Shown piece by piece: positions 32,801-42,036 of a DNA stretch of 64,000 bases (positions within the stretch are counted from its first letter, which is position 1; each line of letters starts with the position of its first letter). The DNA comes from Rattus norvegicus. Lineage: Eukaryota; Chordata; Mammalia; Rodentia; Muridae. The position numbers and the translations under genes were made by a program. The notes beneath the pieces are model-generated. The model saw nothing but the letters and a program-made list of their open reading frames with translations, did no database searches and was not told the origin of the DNA. Location: the NCBI RefSeq assembly GCF_036323735.1, contig NC_086021.1:160428976-160492975 (forward strand), read 5' to 3'.

Positions 32801-34055
32801 TGAATGTACAAGTAGCTGGGTCTGTCTGTCTGTCCGTGCCTCATCTGTAGGTCTCATTCCTCATCATTAGGATTAAGCTACCAGGTTCCTTGTTCAAAGG
32901 AAGTGTCTCTGTGGCTTTAAACTTAGGGAAAGTAAGGCACCATTGAGTGAAGAGACTAGCAGGAGAGGTGTTAAGGGTCTATAACAAGTGTGGATACTTA
33001 GCAGCTCTTTTCTTTCAAAGAAGATGTCTAAGTTTCATCCATGGTGGGCCAACTAAGCCAGGACTCAGATGTGCGTCACTAGTAGTTTGGCAATTTTTGA
33101 GTGATGACCAAGTGTTCCTAATGTTGGTGCTTCCCTCTCAGAGGGAACCCATCTCACCAACCAGTTACTGCTTTAGTCCCCCTCACTGGTTAACCCTGCC
33201 CCGGTGACAGCCTGCACAGAGTGTGGGTGAGGGTCTAGGCTGCACCTTGTGTATCCAGGCTCTCATGAACCACTACTACCTAGTGGCAGGAAGAGACTTC
33301 TGTTGGTAGGGTATAAGGAAGAACTCCATTTCCAGGGACTGTATCCTTGTGATTCCCAGTTGCACAAAAGTGCCTGGAGGGGGCTCCTAGGACTGAGGTG
33401 CTGCTGACATATAGTTGAGAAGTGCCCCTTATGACACCCAAATAAGATGTGTCTACCCTGCTGGGATTCATGGCCTGTAGGCATAGGCTATATAGTCAGA
33501 TGGTCCCAGAAGTGTGTGCTTACAGCCACTTCTATAGCAAGATGGGAACAATAGAAGACAGCCCTTTGTGAAGAGTCCTGAAGTAGAATAGAAATGATGA
33601 AAGAAGGCAGAGTGTGGAAGGAAGAAAGGAGAAGAGATATGAGAGCAAGGAAGAAGAGCAAAATAAGGCCGGCTTTGGGACTTCAGGAGATTGTACCTGC
33701 CAGGAATGGGTGGGGGGCCTTGGACAGGGGAAGAAATGAGACTGATGTGCTTTGGCTGCTTGTAGAGAGGAGACACAGGACAACAGGCAAGGCGAGAAGG
33801 AGCCTTCAGACGTATTCCTCTTCCCAAAGGCCAGGGTTGGGGGCCAAGGCAGAGACCCTATTCATTACCTCCCACTTACCCTACTCCTCCAGGATCAGCG
33901 ACATCCGGCTCTTCATCGTGGATGCACGGCCGGCTATGGCTGCCACCAGTTTTGTCCTTATGACTACCTTCCCTAACAAAGAGCTGGCTGATGAGAACCA
34001 AACCCTGAAGGAAGCCAATCTTCTCAACGCTGTCATCGTGCAGCGGTTAACATAA
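9841..34055 (+). CDS. Nsfl1c: Nsfl1c, NSFL1 cofactor p47 (p97/VCP adaptor), nine coding exons
   Basis: The joined coding exons are 9841-9945, 12092-12189, 17371-17445, 19735-19900, 20768-20860, 22080-22189, 23118-23255, 32489-32653 and 33893-34055, giving 370 residues plus stop. I recognise the product as rat p47, the adaptor that recruits the AAA ATPase p97/VCP to ubiquitin and syntaxin-5 for Golgi and ER membrane fusion. Visible features, in order: an N-terminal UBA domain (about 1-45), an acidic run of seven Glu (84-90), a basic nuclear localisation motif PPRKKSP (109-115), the known Cdc2 site S140-P141, a second basic motif RRRH (172-175), a SEP domain (about 179-244), an SHP p97-binding box FTGEGQKLG (253-261), and a UBX domain (about 291-368) whose p97-contact loop reads TFPN (342-345). 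The length equals the known rat protein. All introns are GT-AG. The ATG has A at -3 and G at +4. Domain names, the S140 site and function are family knowledge; the exon structure is read directly. Confidence 0.98.
10700..10825 (+). mobile_element. MIR fossil
   Basis: The wording TGAGCACCTACTACAAGCCA and AAGCACTGTTC, followed by GATAAGTAACTTGCTGAAG, matches the ancient mammalian-wide MIR SINE core in order. Confidence 0.65.
10985..11070 (+). mobile_element. Partial B1 SINE
   Basis: GAGTTCGAGGCCAGCCTGGG and CTATATAGTTCCAGAATGACC are B1 right-half landmarks. The left half is missing. Confidence 0.75.
12092..12189 (+). CDS. Nsfl1c: Nsfl1c coding exon 2 (residues 36-68)
   Basis: The acceptor is a polypyrimidine stretch ending TTTCAG at 12091 and the donor is AG|GTAAGG. 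The exon encodes the end of the UBA domain ([11 protein letters not shown]) and a Ser/Thr-rich linker. It ends in phase 2, splitting the codon for S68. Confidence 0.97.
12370..12567 (-). mobile_element. B3/B2-type SINE, antisense
   Basis: The reverse complement carries the B2/B3 landmarks GAGAGATGGCTTGGTGGTTA at the head and CCTTCTTCTGGCCCCCATGG in the tail half. It is well diverged. Confidence 0.75.
13835..14010 (+). mobile_element. MIR fossil
   Basis: TTACTGAGCACTTAGTGCCA leads into a GTGAGGTGAGTACTGT stretch and then CAGATCACACAAGCCAGCAA, the MIR order. Confidence 0.6.
14806..14928 (-). mobile_element. B1 SINE, antisense
   Basis: CAGGGTCTTTACATGTAGCC, CAGCCTGGCTACCC and GCCGAGATTATAGGTTTGTG are B1 landmarks on the reverse strand. 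Confidence 0.8.
16307..16395 (-). mobile_element. ID SINE, antisense, with 14-bp target-site duplication
   Basis: A T-rich tail is followed by the reverse complement of the ID body (GCAAGCGCTCTACCACTGAG). TAAACAAGAGATCT flanks it at 16293-16306 and 16396-16409. A few changes in the body show it is older than the others. Confidence 0.95.
16872..17088 (-). mobile_element. B3-type SINE, antisense
   Basis: GCCCACAGAGGTCAGAAGAG, CTGTGTCATCTCTCCAGCCC and a CTTGGTCCTCTGCAAGAGCA segment are the usual reverse-strand B3 landmarks. Confidence 0.8.
17371..17445 (+). CDS. Nsfl1c: Nsfl1c coding exon 3 (residues 68-93, acidic run)
   Basis: This 75-base exon has an acceptor TCTCCAG and a donor AG|GTAAGG. 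It encodes [16 protein letters not shown] followed by seven consecutive Glu residues. It is phase 2 on both sides, so skipping it would remove 25 residues and keep the frame. Confidence 0.97.
17673..17707 (+). repeat. (CT)n microsatellite
   Basis: This is an uninterrupted CT run of about 35 bases. Confidence 0.97.
19220..19350 (+). mobile_element. MIR fossil
   Basis: TTGCAGAGCCAGGACTGGGT with a preceding AGGTCATCAGT matches the MIR 3' half (the 'cacacagctagtaagtggca' region) in order. Confidence 0.5.
19455..19560 (-). mobile_element. L2 fossil
   Basis: GCCTGGAATGTTCTTCCCCC followed by a diverged TGTCTCGGCAGCCTT matches the reverse strand of the ancient L2 3' end. Confidence 0.55.
19735..19900 (+). 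CDS. Nsfl1c: Nsfl1c coding exon 4 (residues 93-148, NLS and Cdc2 site)
   Basis: The acceptor is TACACAG and the donor is AGA|GTGAGC. The exon encodes the FYAGG segment at 94, the basic PPRKKSP motif at 109-115, and KSPGE around S140, the residue known to be phosphorylated by Cdc2 in mitosis. It ends in phase 0. Confidence 0.97.
20160..20480 (-). mobile_element. B1 SINE, antisense, expanded by a hexanucleotide array
   Basis: GTAGACCATGCTTGCCTCAA and CTCACAGAGATGCCTGCCTC are the reverse-strand B1 middle. The B1 end continues after the array as AGTGGTGGGGTTAAAGATGT. The array therefore grew from the B1 GCCTCTGCCTC segment. Confidence 0.85.
20254..20439 (+). repeat. (TGCCTC)31 perfect hexanucleotide array
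   Basis: 186 bases consist of exactly 31 uninterrupted TGCCTC units. Apparent Leu-Pro, Cys-Leu and Arg-Gln frames across it are repeat artefacts. Confidence 0.98.
20768..20860 (+). CDS. Nsfl1c: Nsfl1c coding exon 5 (residues 149-179)
   Basis: This 93-base exon is flanked by phase-0 introns. It encodes the glycine-rich [10 protein letters not shown] segment, which resembles an SHP box, and the RRRH basic cluster at 172-175. The donor is GAT|GTGAGT. The RRRHSGQD end is the rat form of the protein. Confidence 0.97.
20861..22079 (+). other. Nsfl1c intron 5
   Basis: It contains a short CA run near 21250-21275 and a B3-type SINE (21570-21737). Nothing else is recognised. Confidence 0.9.
21570..21737 (-). 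mobile_element. B3-type SINE, antisense
   Basis: TTTTAACCACTGAGCCATCT and CTCTCCAACCCC close the element, and AGGACAGAGGTTATAGGGG marks its middle. It is diverged. Confidence 0.7.
22080..22189 (+). CDS. Nsfl1c: Nsfl1c coding exon 6 (residues 180-216, SEP domain)
   Basis: The acceptor is TTGTCACAG and the donor is GG|GTAAGC. The exon encodes [17 protein letters not shown] and onward, the first two thirds of the SEP domain, which takes its name from Shp1, eyeless (eyc) and p47. It ends in phase 2, splitting G216. Confidence 0.97.
22237..22350 (+). mobile_element. ID SINE with 17-bp target-site duplication
   Basis: The ID body reads GCGCTTACCTAGGAAGCGC in the stem and has a mixed A/G-rich tail. 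TTAGTAAATGAGTTGTC flanks it at 22220-22236 and 22351-22367. Confidence 0.97.
22785..23085. mobile_element. Rodent interspersed repeat, possibly LTR/MaLR type
   Basis: It opens TTTCTGTTGCTGTGATAAAA and closes near ATCAAGTTGACAATAACAAC, the ends of a repeat I know as widespread in rodents. The family name is uncertain. A related copy lies at 48128-48465. Confidence 0.55.
23118..23255 (+). CDS. Nsfl1c: Nsfl1c coding exon 7 (residues 216-262, SEP end and SHP box)
   Basis: The acceptor is TTCCTTAG and the donor is AG|GTGAGA. The exon encodes the end of the SEP domain and then FTGEGQKLG at 253-261, a clear SHP (binding segment) motif that contacts the p97 N domain. It is 138 bases and phase 2 on both sides. 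Confidence 0.97.
23390..23560 (-). mobile_element. MIR fossil, antisense
   Basis: AGCTGTGTGACCTTAGACTG, CTTCAGTTTCCTCAGCTATA and ATAAATGAGCCAGTGCATGT appear in the reverse-strand MIR order. This is a clear match. Confidence 0.8.
23745..23872 (-). mobile_element. B1-like SINE, antisense, diverged
   Basis: GTGTGTAGCCCAGTCAAGAC, TATCCTCCTGCGTCAAAGTG and CTAGGGCTAGAAACATGTAC match reverse-strand B1 wording with many changes. Confidence 0.6.
24600..29165 (-). mobile_element. L1 antisense in intron 7, with an internal deletion of the reverse transcriptase
   Basis: Reading right to left: a 5' UTR (29165-28450), ORF1 coiled coil (28445-28161), the ORF1 RNA-binding part with [13 protein letters not shown] (27978-27793), ORF2 endonuclease region (about 27500-26400), a post-endonuclease segment with [14 protein letters not shown] (26363-26180), then directly the ORF2 C-terminus (26172-25909) and 3' UTR (25680-24610). 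The reverse-transcriptase domain between the last two ORF2 parts is missing. Stops and frameshifts elsewhere confirm it is dead. Confidence 0.92.
29595..29692 (-). mobile_element. B1 SINE fragment, antisense
   Basis: TGAGATAGTGTCTCACTGTG and CAGGGTGGCCTCAAACTCAT are the reverse-strand B1 left half. Confidence 0.75.
29700..29905 (-). mobile_element. Old L1 3' end, antisense, split by a CT run
   Basis: TTTATTAAATCTTTGAGAAT with TGTATTTTGACCATATTCAC resembles the reverse strand of an older rodent L1 3' UTR. AAGTCTAGTTTATTGG follows the CT run. Confidence 0.5.
29824..29877 (+). repeat. (CT)n microsatellite
   Basis: This is an uninterrupted CT run of about 54 bases. Confidence 0.97.
30268..30450 (-). 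mobile_element. B2/B3-type SINE, antisense
   Basis: TTTATTTATCTATTGTGTAT, CTGGGAATTGAACTCAGGAC and CTGCAGGCCAGAAAAGGGCA are reverse-strand B2/B3 landmarks. Confidence 0.75.
30866..31068 (-). mobile_element. B3-type SINE, antisense
   Basis: CTTAACCTTTGAGCCATCTC closes the element and CTGGAGCTGGAGTTAAAGGC marks its middle, on the reverse strand. Confidence 0.75.
31320..31625 (+). mobile_element. MIR fossil split by a B1 element
   Basis: TTAATCCTCACTAAAGCTTA before the B1 and GCCCAAGGCCACACAGCTAA after it are consecutive parts of MIR. Confidence 0.6.
31397..31560 (+). mobile_element. B1 SINE
   Basis: GGATGTGGTAGTGCATGCCT, GTGAGTTCTAGGCCAGTGTG and CTACATAGGAAGATCCTGTC are B1 landmarks in order. 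Confidence 0.8.
31751..31983 (+). mobile_element. URR1-like non-autonomous hAT DNA transposon
   Basis: The ends CAGTAGTTCTCAGCCTGTGG and AAGGTTAAGAATCACTG are imperfect inverted copies of each other. TAGTAAAG before it and TACTAGAG after it (beyond the later ID insertion) agree at six of eight bases, as expected for an 8-bp hAT duplication. Confidence 0.75.
31990..32096 (+). mobile_element. ID SINE inserted at the URR1 edge, 17-bp duplication
   Basis: ID body with GCGCTTACCTAGGAAGCGC and a long A tail. AAGAATCACTGTACTAG flanks it at 31973-31989 and 32097-32113. The duplication includes the end of the URR1-like element, so the ID came later. Confidence 0.97.
32489..32653 (+). CDS. Nsfl1c: Nsfl1c coding exon 8 (residues 262-317, linker and UBX start)
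   Basis: The acceptor is TTCTTCTCAG and the donor is AG|GTACCT. The exon encodes an Ala/Ser/Gln-rich linker and then [18 protein letters not shown], the first strands of the UBX beta-grasp domain. It is 165 bases and phase 2 on both sides. It follows the longest intron (9.2 kb). Confidence 0.97.
32654..33892 (+). other. Nsfl1c intron 8
   Basis: No clear repeats are visible. Purine-rich sequence lies around 33590-33670. The exon 9 frame happens to stay open for about 300 bases into the intron, but a good acceptor at 33891-33892 and the known protein place the exon start at 33893. Confidence 0.85.
33893..34055 (+). CDS. Nsfl1c: Nsfl1c terminal coding exon 9 (residues 317-370, UBX end)
   Basis: The acceptor is CTCCTCCAG. 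The exon encodes the rest of the UBX domain, including the p97-contact loop TFPN at 342-345, where many UBX proteins have FPR. It ends VIVQRLT and TAA at 34053-34055. Confidence 0.97.
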
Positions 34056-34290
34056 CCGCCCAGCTGCTGCCTCACCTCCCTATGTGTCCCCCATGACTGT
34101 GGCCATGCCCGTGGGGATTACCTCCTGCCCCCTGTACACCTAGCTCTTCCAGTGCCACGTCTCGTCCGTAGCTCTGGATTCTTAGACTTCAGTTGGACAT
34201 TTGTTTTCTCTTTAGTTGTATTTCCTGGGTTTTTGTGATGATCAATGGACTTTAAAGAAAAAAAATAAAAAACACAAAAAATTGAAGAAC
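34056..34290 (+). other. Nsfl1c: Nsfl1c 3' UTR
   Basis: About 230 bases of non-repeat sequence lie between the stop codon and the only good poly(A) signal. The cleavage point, about 10-25 bases after the signal, is inferred. Confidence 0.8.
34264..34269 (+). terminator. Nsfl1c poly(A) signal AATAAA
   Basis: A canonical AATAAA lies in an A-rich stretch 209 bases after the stop codon, at the position expected for the short p47 transcript. No later AATAAA follows within the next 300 bases. Confidence 0.85.
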
Positions 34291-36250
34291 TACCACCAAT
34301 TCTGTTATATAGAAGCTCCACTGGAGCTGTGATTGATTGCTAGAAAGTCTTATCTCGGGGCATGGTGAAGGGACTCTGCTTTCGTGCTCTGCATAAAGTC
34401 ACTGGCACACGTACTCCTCTCCTGGTGTGTCCTCCTGCCCAGATGGTCATGTGGAGGTTCCTCCTGGAATGGAGGGTTTCTTCACATTGGGATGTGGGTT
34501 CAGTTAGGTATCTAGGAAAAAAGCAGAAAATGACACTAATGCTAACAGCAGATTCAAGTGTGGGGATGAGTATTTATGCATCTTGAGTGCCATTAACTGT
34601 AGTTGTAGTTGCAAGAGTCTTAACGAGAAGCAAATTTTATTTGGGCACATGTAATTAACATGTAGCTTTGGAGCACAAGTTCTGTTTTATACTTGTTGCC
34701 TGCCCTGTGGACCTTTTGACTTGCAGCAGCTTAAGGCATAACCCAGCCCAGTGAAGACCTACACCATTGAAGGCAGGAGGAAGATAGTAGGGAACTTAGA
34801 GCGAGCCTCTTCTGCCTCCCTGACTCTACTGCACTCTGCCCTGCCCTGCCCTGAGCCAGGACTCACCTTGATACTGGGAGCTACCAAGAAGCATCCTTAG
34901 GCAGGATCTTGGAAAACAGTGCCCTGCTGGGGCTGCAGTATCTCCTGCAATATGGCCTCTGGCATGTGAAGGTAGCCAGAACCAAAGGTCTGGAAGAACA
35001 AAAATTAGTTGTTAAAAACAGAACAAGGACAGTAGAGTTTGTCCTTTATATTGAGCTGCCTGGAAGGAAGTCGGCAGCACCACTATTTCTGCACTTCACA
35101 TGCGCAGGTCACACTTGGCAAATGGTAGCGTACATGGGCAAGTTTCCAGGAACTGTGCTCTGACACCCAGGCCTTCCTACAGAATTCAGGCCCTTTCTAT
35201 TCCCTGGTTGTAGCCTACATCCTCCAGTGGTTTGCCAAGGGTTCTGGTTTTTCCCCACCTGTGAAGTAAGTATGGATGGCAGCTGCTCGAACTTGCCCCA
35301 GTCTTGTGCCTGGCCCAAGGCCAAAGGAACTGCATAGAATGGGCTCCATGCCCAGGAAGGCTGTTTCCAGCTAGGGGCTTCTGTTCTGGAGGCTCAGATG
35401 GAAACATCTGTCCACCCAGATGGGCTTTCATCAGATACTCCAGCTACTTGTCCTGGGCTGTTGAACTCGGCAGTTGTTCTCAACTGCAGCATTTTGGATC
35501 ATCCTAGCATTTCATGAAAAGTAAGGGAATCACTTGGAATTAAGTGGGCTGTGCCTTACAATGCCTGGACATGTCTTGATCTGATGGAAGAATACTTCAT
35601 ATTCACCAGAGTAAAGGTAAGTTAGTTATGATGCCTGTTTTGTGTTTTTCTTTTGGGGGATAGGGTCCCACTTTTAGCTCTGGCTGGTCTGGAAGTTACT
35701 CTACCTCCATTCCAGGCTCCGTGATGCCTTTTCTCACAAGTGCAGTTCAAGCTTGTCCAGAGAAACGTGCTGTTTGTCTCACTACATACATCTGTTCCTC
35801 CTTAAAAGATGATCATGGAAGAAAGGAAGCGTGCAGGCAGGGATGGGCACACTCGGCTTTGGATGATACTGCTGCAGTTCCTTCCAGAGTGTCACTAGCT
35901 GTTTCTTGCCACCAACACTACAGAGGATGCCCCTGTCCAGCAGACTCTGCAGGGTGGTGACCTGAATTCACTAAAGGCAGCTGGTGCAGACATGTGCTCC
36001 CTGCTGCTCCCACATCCTAACCCGCTGTCCTGACCCCCAGATTGAAGGCAGCTGCTATCTTGAAACCCTTTCTCAGGCCCAAATAAAAGGTCTTCCTCCT
36101 TGCAGATGGGTGTGGCTCTGTTTAACAGTCTGACTGCGTCTTCCCATCCTCTTCCAGGCCACACTCCAGAGTTTGAAGCATCTAAGCTGTTCCCAATCTG
36201 AGCCAGCTCCTGCATATGGTCAATCTCAGTAGCTCTGTCACCCCCATCAC
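34291..36250. other. Intergenic, no recognised gene
   Basis: This is mostly unique-looking sequence after the Nsfl1c poly(A) site. A partial antisense B1 lies near 35640-35720. Several short frames show no domain, splice context or codon bias. Confidence 0.5.
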
Positions 36251-36252
36251 CA

Positions 36253-36480
36253 ACGCAGTATTTTAATTATTTGAGAATTTCACGCTTGCTTCCCATCCCC
36301 ATTCCCTTCAGGTCTACCCTTGTGCTCTCCCCACACCCAAATTACACCAAGTCCAATTTGTGTTGCCCATATACTTACTGGAGCATGGTCAAACTCCCAG
36401 TGGCCAGCCCCCTAAAGAGAACTGAGTCCTTCCCATATAGCAGCAGCCTCAGGTACCTGCAGGGCTCATAGCTTCTCCGG
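36253..36480 (-). mobile_element. Old L1 3' UTR fragment, antisense
   Basis: ATTATTTGAGAATTTCACGC, CCAAGTCCAATTTGTGTTGC and CATATACTTACTGGAGCATG match the reverse strand of an older rodent L1 3' UTR. Confidence 0.6.
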
Positions 36481-36689
36481 GGACCCTGGTGGACCCAGTC
36501 TCAGTAGCTTTATCCTTCATAGCCACTTGATAGGTACTACTTGACATTAGCTCCCTGGCCAGCTTCCTTCATCCCGCACATGGAGTAAGCAGAAATTCCA
36601 TAGCCCCCTGAATCTGCCCTTGACCAGCATCTTGTCTCACCCAGTAGAGGGCTCCTTTCACCATAGTAACCATACACTATGTCCTTATT

Positions 36690-36905
36690 CTCTATTGCCC
36701 TGTATGCATTTGATTCTGCCTGGAAACTCCTAAGGGACCTGGCAAGATCAGCCCCTGTCCTCTGTCATTCTCTGCCTTGTTTATTTGCTCCTTGCCTGAT
36801 ACAGCAGATATTGTCCATTTGTGTGTTTGTTTACTTTGGCCCTCACTAGAGCTGAACCTCTACCAGGGCAGGGTGTTCTGTATTCTTCACCCACCCCTGG
36901 CTCTC
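36690..36905 (-). mobile_element. L2 fossil
   Basis: TCTCTGCCTTGTTTATTTGC, then ACCAGGGCAGGGTGTTCTGT and CACCCACCCCTGGC, follow the order of the ancient L2 3' end. Confidence 0.5.
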
Positions 36906-37446
36906 TATTCAGCAGTAAAGGGGAAGGTGAAAATGAAATGGAGTTAAGATTAACATAAAGGGTACTCCCACACACACACACACACACACTCCCAATCTTT
37001 CCAGTAGGCGCTCAGCCGTAGAGGTAGGTTTTTTTTGAAGAACATTGGTTACTCCTTTCTGTGCAGATAGTTTTCTTTAAAAAAAAAAAAAAATGCAGAC
37101 TAAAACCAGGTGAACTTAGGAGGTGGGACATGCTGTGAAGAGAATATTTCAGCACCTGGCTTACCAGCTACTGCCTACTGAGAGCCTGAGGTTGTGCCAG
37201 GCCACAAAGAAGGCCAGCCATTATTTTAGCACTGACTTTGTACTTTACCTCCAATGGAAAATGGGCAGAACTACATTTGAACCTTTCACTGCTGTACTGC
37301 AAAGCCAGACTTCCAGGTTTTTCTGCTGTGAAAAAGGCCCAAGGACAGAGGTGACAGGGATGACAAGCGAGTGTGGAGGAGTCCAGAGGAGAGCACCTAT
37401 GAATTGGGTGATGAAGGATGCCTGGGGATTGGTTCTTTGAAAGAGG

Positions 37447-37560
37447 GAAACCACTGGGCTTGGTGCTGCATGCCTTTATTCCCAATACTCAGAAGCAGGG
37501 TGATCTAATGAATTCCAGGACGACCGGGGCTATGTAAAGAGACCCTAGAGAGACAGGGTA
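37447..37560 (+). mobile_element. B1 SINE, diverged
   Basis: GCTTGGTGCTGCATGCCTTT, CAATACTCAGAAGCAGGGTG and GACCGGGGCTATGTAAAGAG are B1 landmarks. Confidence 0.7.
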
Positions 37561-38864
37561 GGGGTGGGAAGTAGACAGAGACAGACAGATGCAGAAAATT
37601 GGGGTCAGGGAAGAAACTTTCCCATAAGAGCCAGATTTAGCAGACGTGTTCTGGACAGACAGATCTGGCTTTGAGCTTAGGTTCCATTTTCTGCTAGATA
37701 TGATCTTAAAACAGTCACTTAAGTTTTTGTAGTTTCGTGTATCTCATCCATTAGAGACATGATAGTAGTCATGTACCCCTACCCCACATCCTATACTGTA
37801 GGGACTAAAGATATCTGGGAAATGTTTGACTCTAGGAGGAACTTAATAATGAATATAGTTGCCATCTATATATCTTTCCTTACCAGAGCCAGGTCATGTG
37901 AGCACTTGGGCAGGCATGACCTCCTTAATGGAGTACTTAGAAGGCAAGTGCTTTGATTATCCAGGGGGAAACTCTGCCTTTTGACTACCAGGCACCTTAT
38001 AAGTAACTGCAGATGCATAGAATCGGTGAAACCTTTCCAAGGGCATATCTAATAATAACAGAACTAAGGCTCATACCAAGGATCATCTGCATTCATCCTC
38101 ATGCCCTCTCTATCCTGAGCAGACCCTTCCTGACTCAAGGAGAGTTCCAGCTGAATAGACTACGATGAGAAACTGGGTCCCTGAGACAAGGGGGTCAAGT
38201 ATCCCTACAACCCAAGGTAAGATGCTGTCCACACACAGGGCTTGCACAGAGATTGAAAGAGTTATGTGATATTTCCCATCCTACAACAAGGTCAACTTAT
38301 TGAAGAATTTTCTTTAAAGTTGCTGAAAGGTTTTAAGTCTTCAAGGGAGGGAAACAAGCTTTCCTTTCCCCTTGGCCAGGAAGTGGGGTCTCCAGGAGAC
38401 AGCTTGAGAACTTGGAGGTGGTATCAGTGCTCAGCCTCTGCCTCACACAGACCTAGTATGAGAGAGATTCTGCAGGCACAGAGAGAACTCGGTGCCTAGG
38501 AAGGGTCTGGACCCCAGGAGTCTACAGAGCCTGCTAAGGGCTATAGGATGGTCCGTAGACCCCTGGCCTCACTCTAGGGAACTGACTACTCTAAGGACTG
38601 AGAAGCCTGTGTGCGACTAACCTTGGATTGAGGAACAGGGAAAAGGCTAGTAGACAGACAGGAGTTTGTTTGGCTTTCTCCAAAGGCTTATAGACACGTG
38701 TTCCCAAGACCCCAAAGAGCCCTCTTTCTTCGGAGAGGGGTTCAAAGCACCTGGCCTACTTCTGGAAGCCAGCAGGTCCTTCCTGTCTTCTCCCTCTCCT
38801 GTGACCAGGGCCCTGACAGAGTGAACCTATGCCTCTAAATGAATACATTCTCTTTTTTCCATTG
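37561..38864. other. Intergenic stretch with an MIR fossil
   Basis: An antisense MIR-like segment lies near 37660-37780 (AACAGTCACTTAAGTTTTTG). The rest shows nothing recognised. Confidence 0.45.
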
Positions 38865-41800
38865 TTGGATATTTTTGTTCTTTTTTTTAGATTTTTGGGG
38901 GATTTTTAAAATTTATTTATTCACTTTACATCCCAATATCAACCCCCCCTCCTCTCCTCACACAGATCTTCCTCTCATTCCATTTCCCCTTCTCCTCTGA
39001 AAAGGGGAGCCCCCTCCCTCCCCCATGTATCAACCCAACTCCCAGCACATAAAATCATTGCAGGACTAGGCGTGTTCTCTCCCGCTGAGACCAGATGCAG
39101 CCACCCAGTTGGGGGAAGAGGATCCACAAGCAGGCAACAGATTCAGGGACAGCCCCCACTGTCATGCTGCACATCTGCTACATAGTGTGTGGGATAGAGG
39201 AGCTGGGTCCAGCCCATGCTCCCTATTTGATTGGTGGCTTAGTCTCTTGGAGCCCCAAGGGTCCAGATTAGTTGATCCTGTTAGTTTTCCTGTGGAGTCC
39301 ATGGACTCTTTGGGTCCCTCAATCCTTTCCCCCAACTCTTCCATAAGACTCCCTGAGCTCCATCTAATGTTTAGCTGTGGGTCCTTGCATTTGTTTCCAT
39401 TGGCTGCTGGGTTGAGACTCTCAGAGGAGAGTTATACTAGGTTCCTGTCTGCAAGCATAAAAGAGTATCATTAATAGTGTCAGGGATTGGTGCTTGGCCA
39501 TGGCATAGGTCTGCATTTGGGCCAGTCATTGGTTGCCCATTCCTTCCGTCTCTGTTCTTTCCTTGTTCCTACACATCTTGTAGGCAGGACACATTTTGGA
39601 TCAAAGGTTTTATGGGTGGGTTGCTGTCCTTATCCCTCATTGAGAGTCCTGCCTGGCTACAGGAAGTAGCCAATTTAGTATCCATACCCCATCCAGCCCC
39701 CACTGCTAGGCATCTGAGCTAGAGTAGCTCCCATAGATACCCTGGGCCCTTCCCCATCCAGGTCTCTGGCATTTCCTAGAGATGCCCCACTACCCTCAAA
39801 TCCCTGCCAATTTTCATTCTCCCTGCTCTCCCTACACCTGATCTCCACCCACCTTACCCACTTCCCTCCCAATCCCTTCTCCCACCCAGTTTCCTCCTTC
39901 CAACAACCTCCAATATCTGTTTTGTTTCCCCTTCTGAGAAAGATTCAACTTCCTCCCTTGGGCTCTTCTTACTTGGCTTCTTTTGGTCTGTGGATTATGG
40001 AGTGGTTATCCTGCAATTTATGGCTAATATCCACTTATTGGTGAGAGCATACCATGCATGGCCTTTTGGGTGAGGGTTACCTCACTCAGGATGATATTTC
40101 CTAGTTCCATCCATTTGCCTACAAAAGCCATAATGACCTTGTTTAATAGTTCAGTAGTATTCCATTGTGTAAATGAACCACATTTTCTATAGTCATTCTT
40201 CAGTTGAGAAACATCTAGGTTGTTTCCAGTTTCTGACTTTTACAAATAAAACTGCTATGAACATAGTTGGGCAAGTGTCCTTGTGGGATGGTGGAGCATC
40301 TTTTGGGTATATGCCCAGGTATGGTTCAGCTAGAACTATTCCCAATTTTCTGAGAAACTGCCAGATGAATTGATTTCCATATTGGTTGTACAAGTTTGCA
40401 CTCCCACTAGCAATGGAGGAGTGTTCCCCTTGCTCTACATTCTTGTCAGCATTTGCTGAACTTTGAGTTTTTGATTTCAGCCATTCTAATGGGTGTAAGA
40501 TGGGTCTCACAGTTGTTTTGATTGCATTTCCTTGATGACTAAGGACTCTGAACATTTCTTTAAATGTTAAGCCATTGGAGATCCCTCTCTTGAGAATTCT
40601 TTGTTTAACTCTGTACCCCATTTTTTTATTTGGGTTATTGGTGTCTAACTTCTTGAGTTCTTTATATATTTTGGATATTAGTCCTCTGTCAGACGTAGTG
40701 CTGGTGAAGATCTTTTCCCAGTCTGTAGGCTGTCATTTTGTCCTATTTATTGACAATGTCCTTTAACTTACAGAAGCTTTACAATTTCATGAGGTCCAAT
40801 TTATTCATTGTTGATCTTAGAGTTGAACGTTGGTGTTCTGTTCAGAAAGTTGTCTCCTGTACTAATGAGGTCAAGGCTATTCCCCATTTTTTGTTCTATT
40901 AGATTTAGTATGTCCAGTTTTATGTTGAGGTCTTTGATCCACTTGGACTTGAGTTTTGTGCAGGATGATAAATGCTAATCTATTTGCATTCTCCTACATG
41001 CAGACATCCAATTAGACCAGCCCCATATGTTGAAGATGTTTTCCATTCTCCATTATATGGTTTTTGCCTTCTTTGTCAAAAGTCAAGTGTGTGTGGGTAT
41101 GTGAGTTTATTTCTAGGTCTTTAATTCTATTTTATTGATCAACCTGTCTGTTTCTGTACCTATACTATGCAGTTTTTATTACTGATGCTTGTGGTACAGC
41201 TTGAAGTCAGGGATGGTGATTCCTCCAGAAGTTCTTTTACTGTACAGGGTTGTTTTAGCTATCCTGGGTTTGTTTTTCCATATAAAGTTGAGAATTATTC
41301 TTTCAAGGTCTGTAAAGAATTGTGTTGGAATTTTGATGGGAATTGCATTGAATCTATAGATTGCTTGTGGTAAGATGGCTGTTTTTACTATGTTAATCCT
41401 ACCAATCCATGAGCTTAGGAGATTTTTTCCATCTTCTGAGATCTTCAATTTCTTTATTCAGAGACTCGGAAGTTCTTATCATACAGGTCTTTCATTTGCT
41501 TGGATAGAATACCAAGATATTTTATATTATTTGTGGCAGTTGTGAAGATGTCTCCCTAAATTCTTTCTCAGCCAGTTTATTATGTGTATAAAGGAGGGCT
41601 ACTGATTTATTTAATTTTGTATCCAGCCACTTTGGTGGAGGTATTTATCAACTGTAGGAGTTCTCTGGTAGAATTTTTGGGGTCACTTATGTATACTATC
41701 ATATCATCTGTGGATAGTGATACTTCAACTTCTTCCTTTTCAATTTGTATCCCCTTGATCTCCTTTAGTTGTCTTATTGCTTAAGCTAAAACTTCAAGTG

Positions 41801-42036
41801 CTACATTGAAGAGATAGGGAAAGAGTAAGCAGCCTTATCTTATCCCTGATTTTAGTGTAATTGCTTTAAGTTTCTCTCCATTTAATTTGATGTTGGCTAT
41901 TAGCTTGCTGTATATTGCCTGTATTGTGTTTAAGTATGTACATTTTATTCTTGATCTCTCTAAGACTTTTAACATGAAGGGGTGTTGGATTTTGTCAGAC
42001 TTTTTTAGCATCTCATGAGATAATCATGTTTTTTTT

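Noticed and set aside
33594..34055. 153-residue frame joining intron 8 to exon 9
   Set aside because: The exon 9 frame is open by chance upstream. The acceptor at 33891-33892 and the p47 sequence fix the exon.
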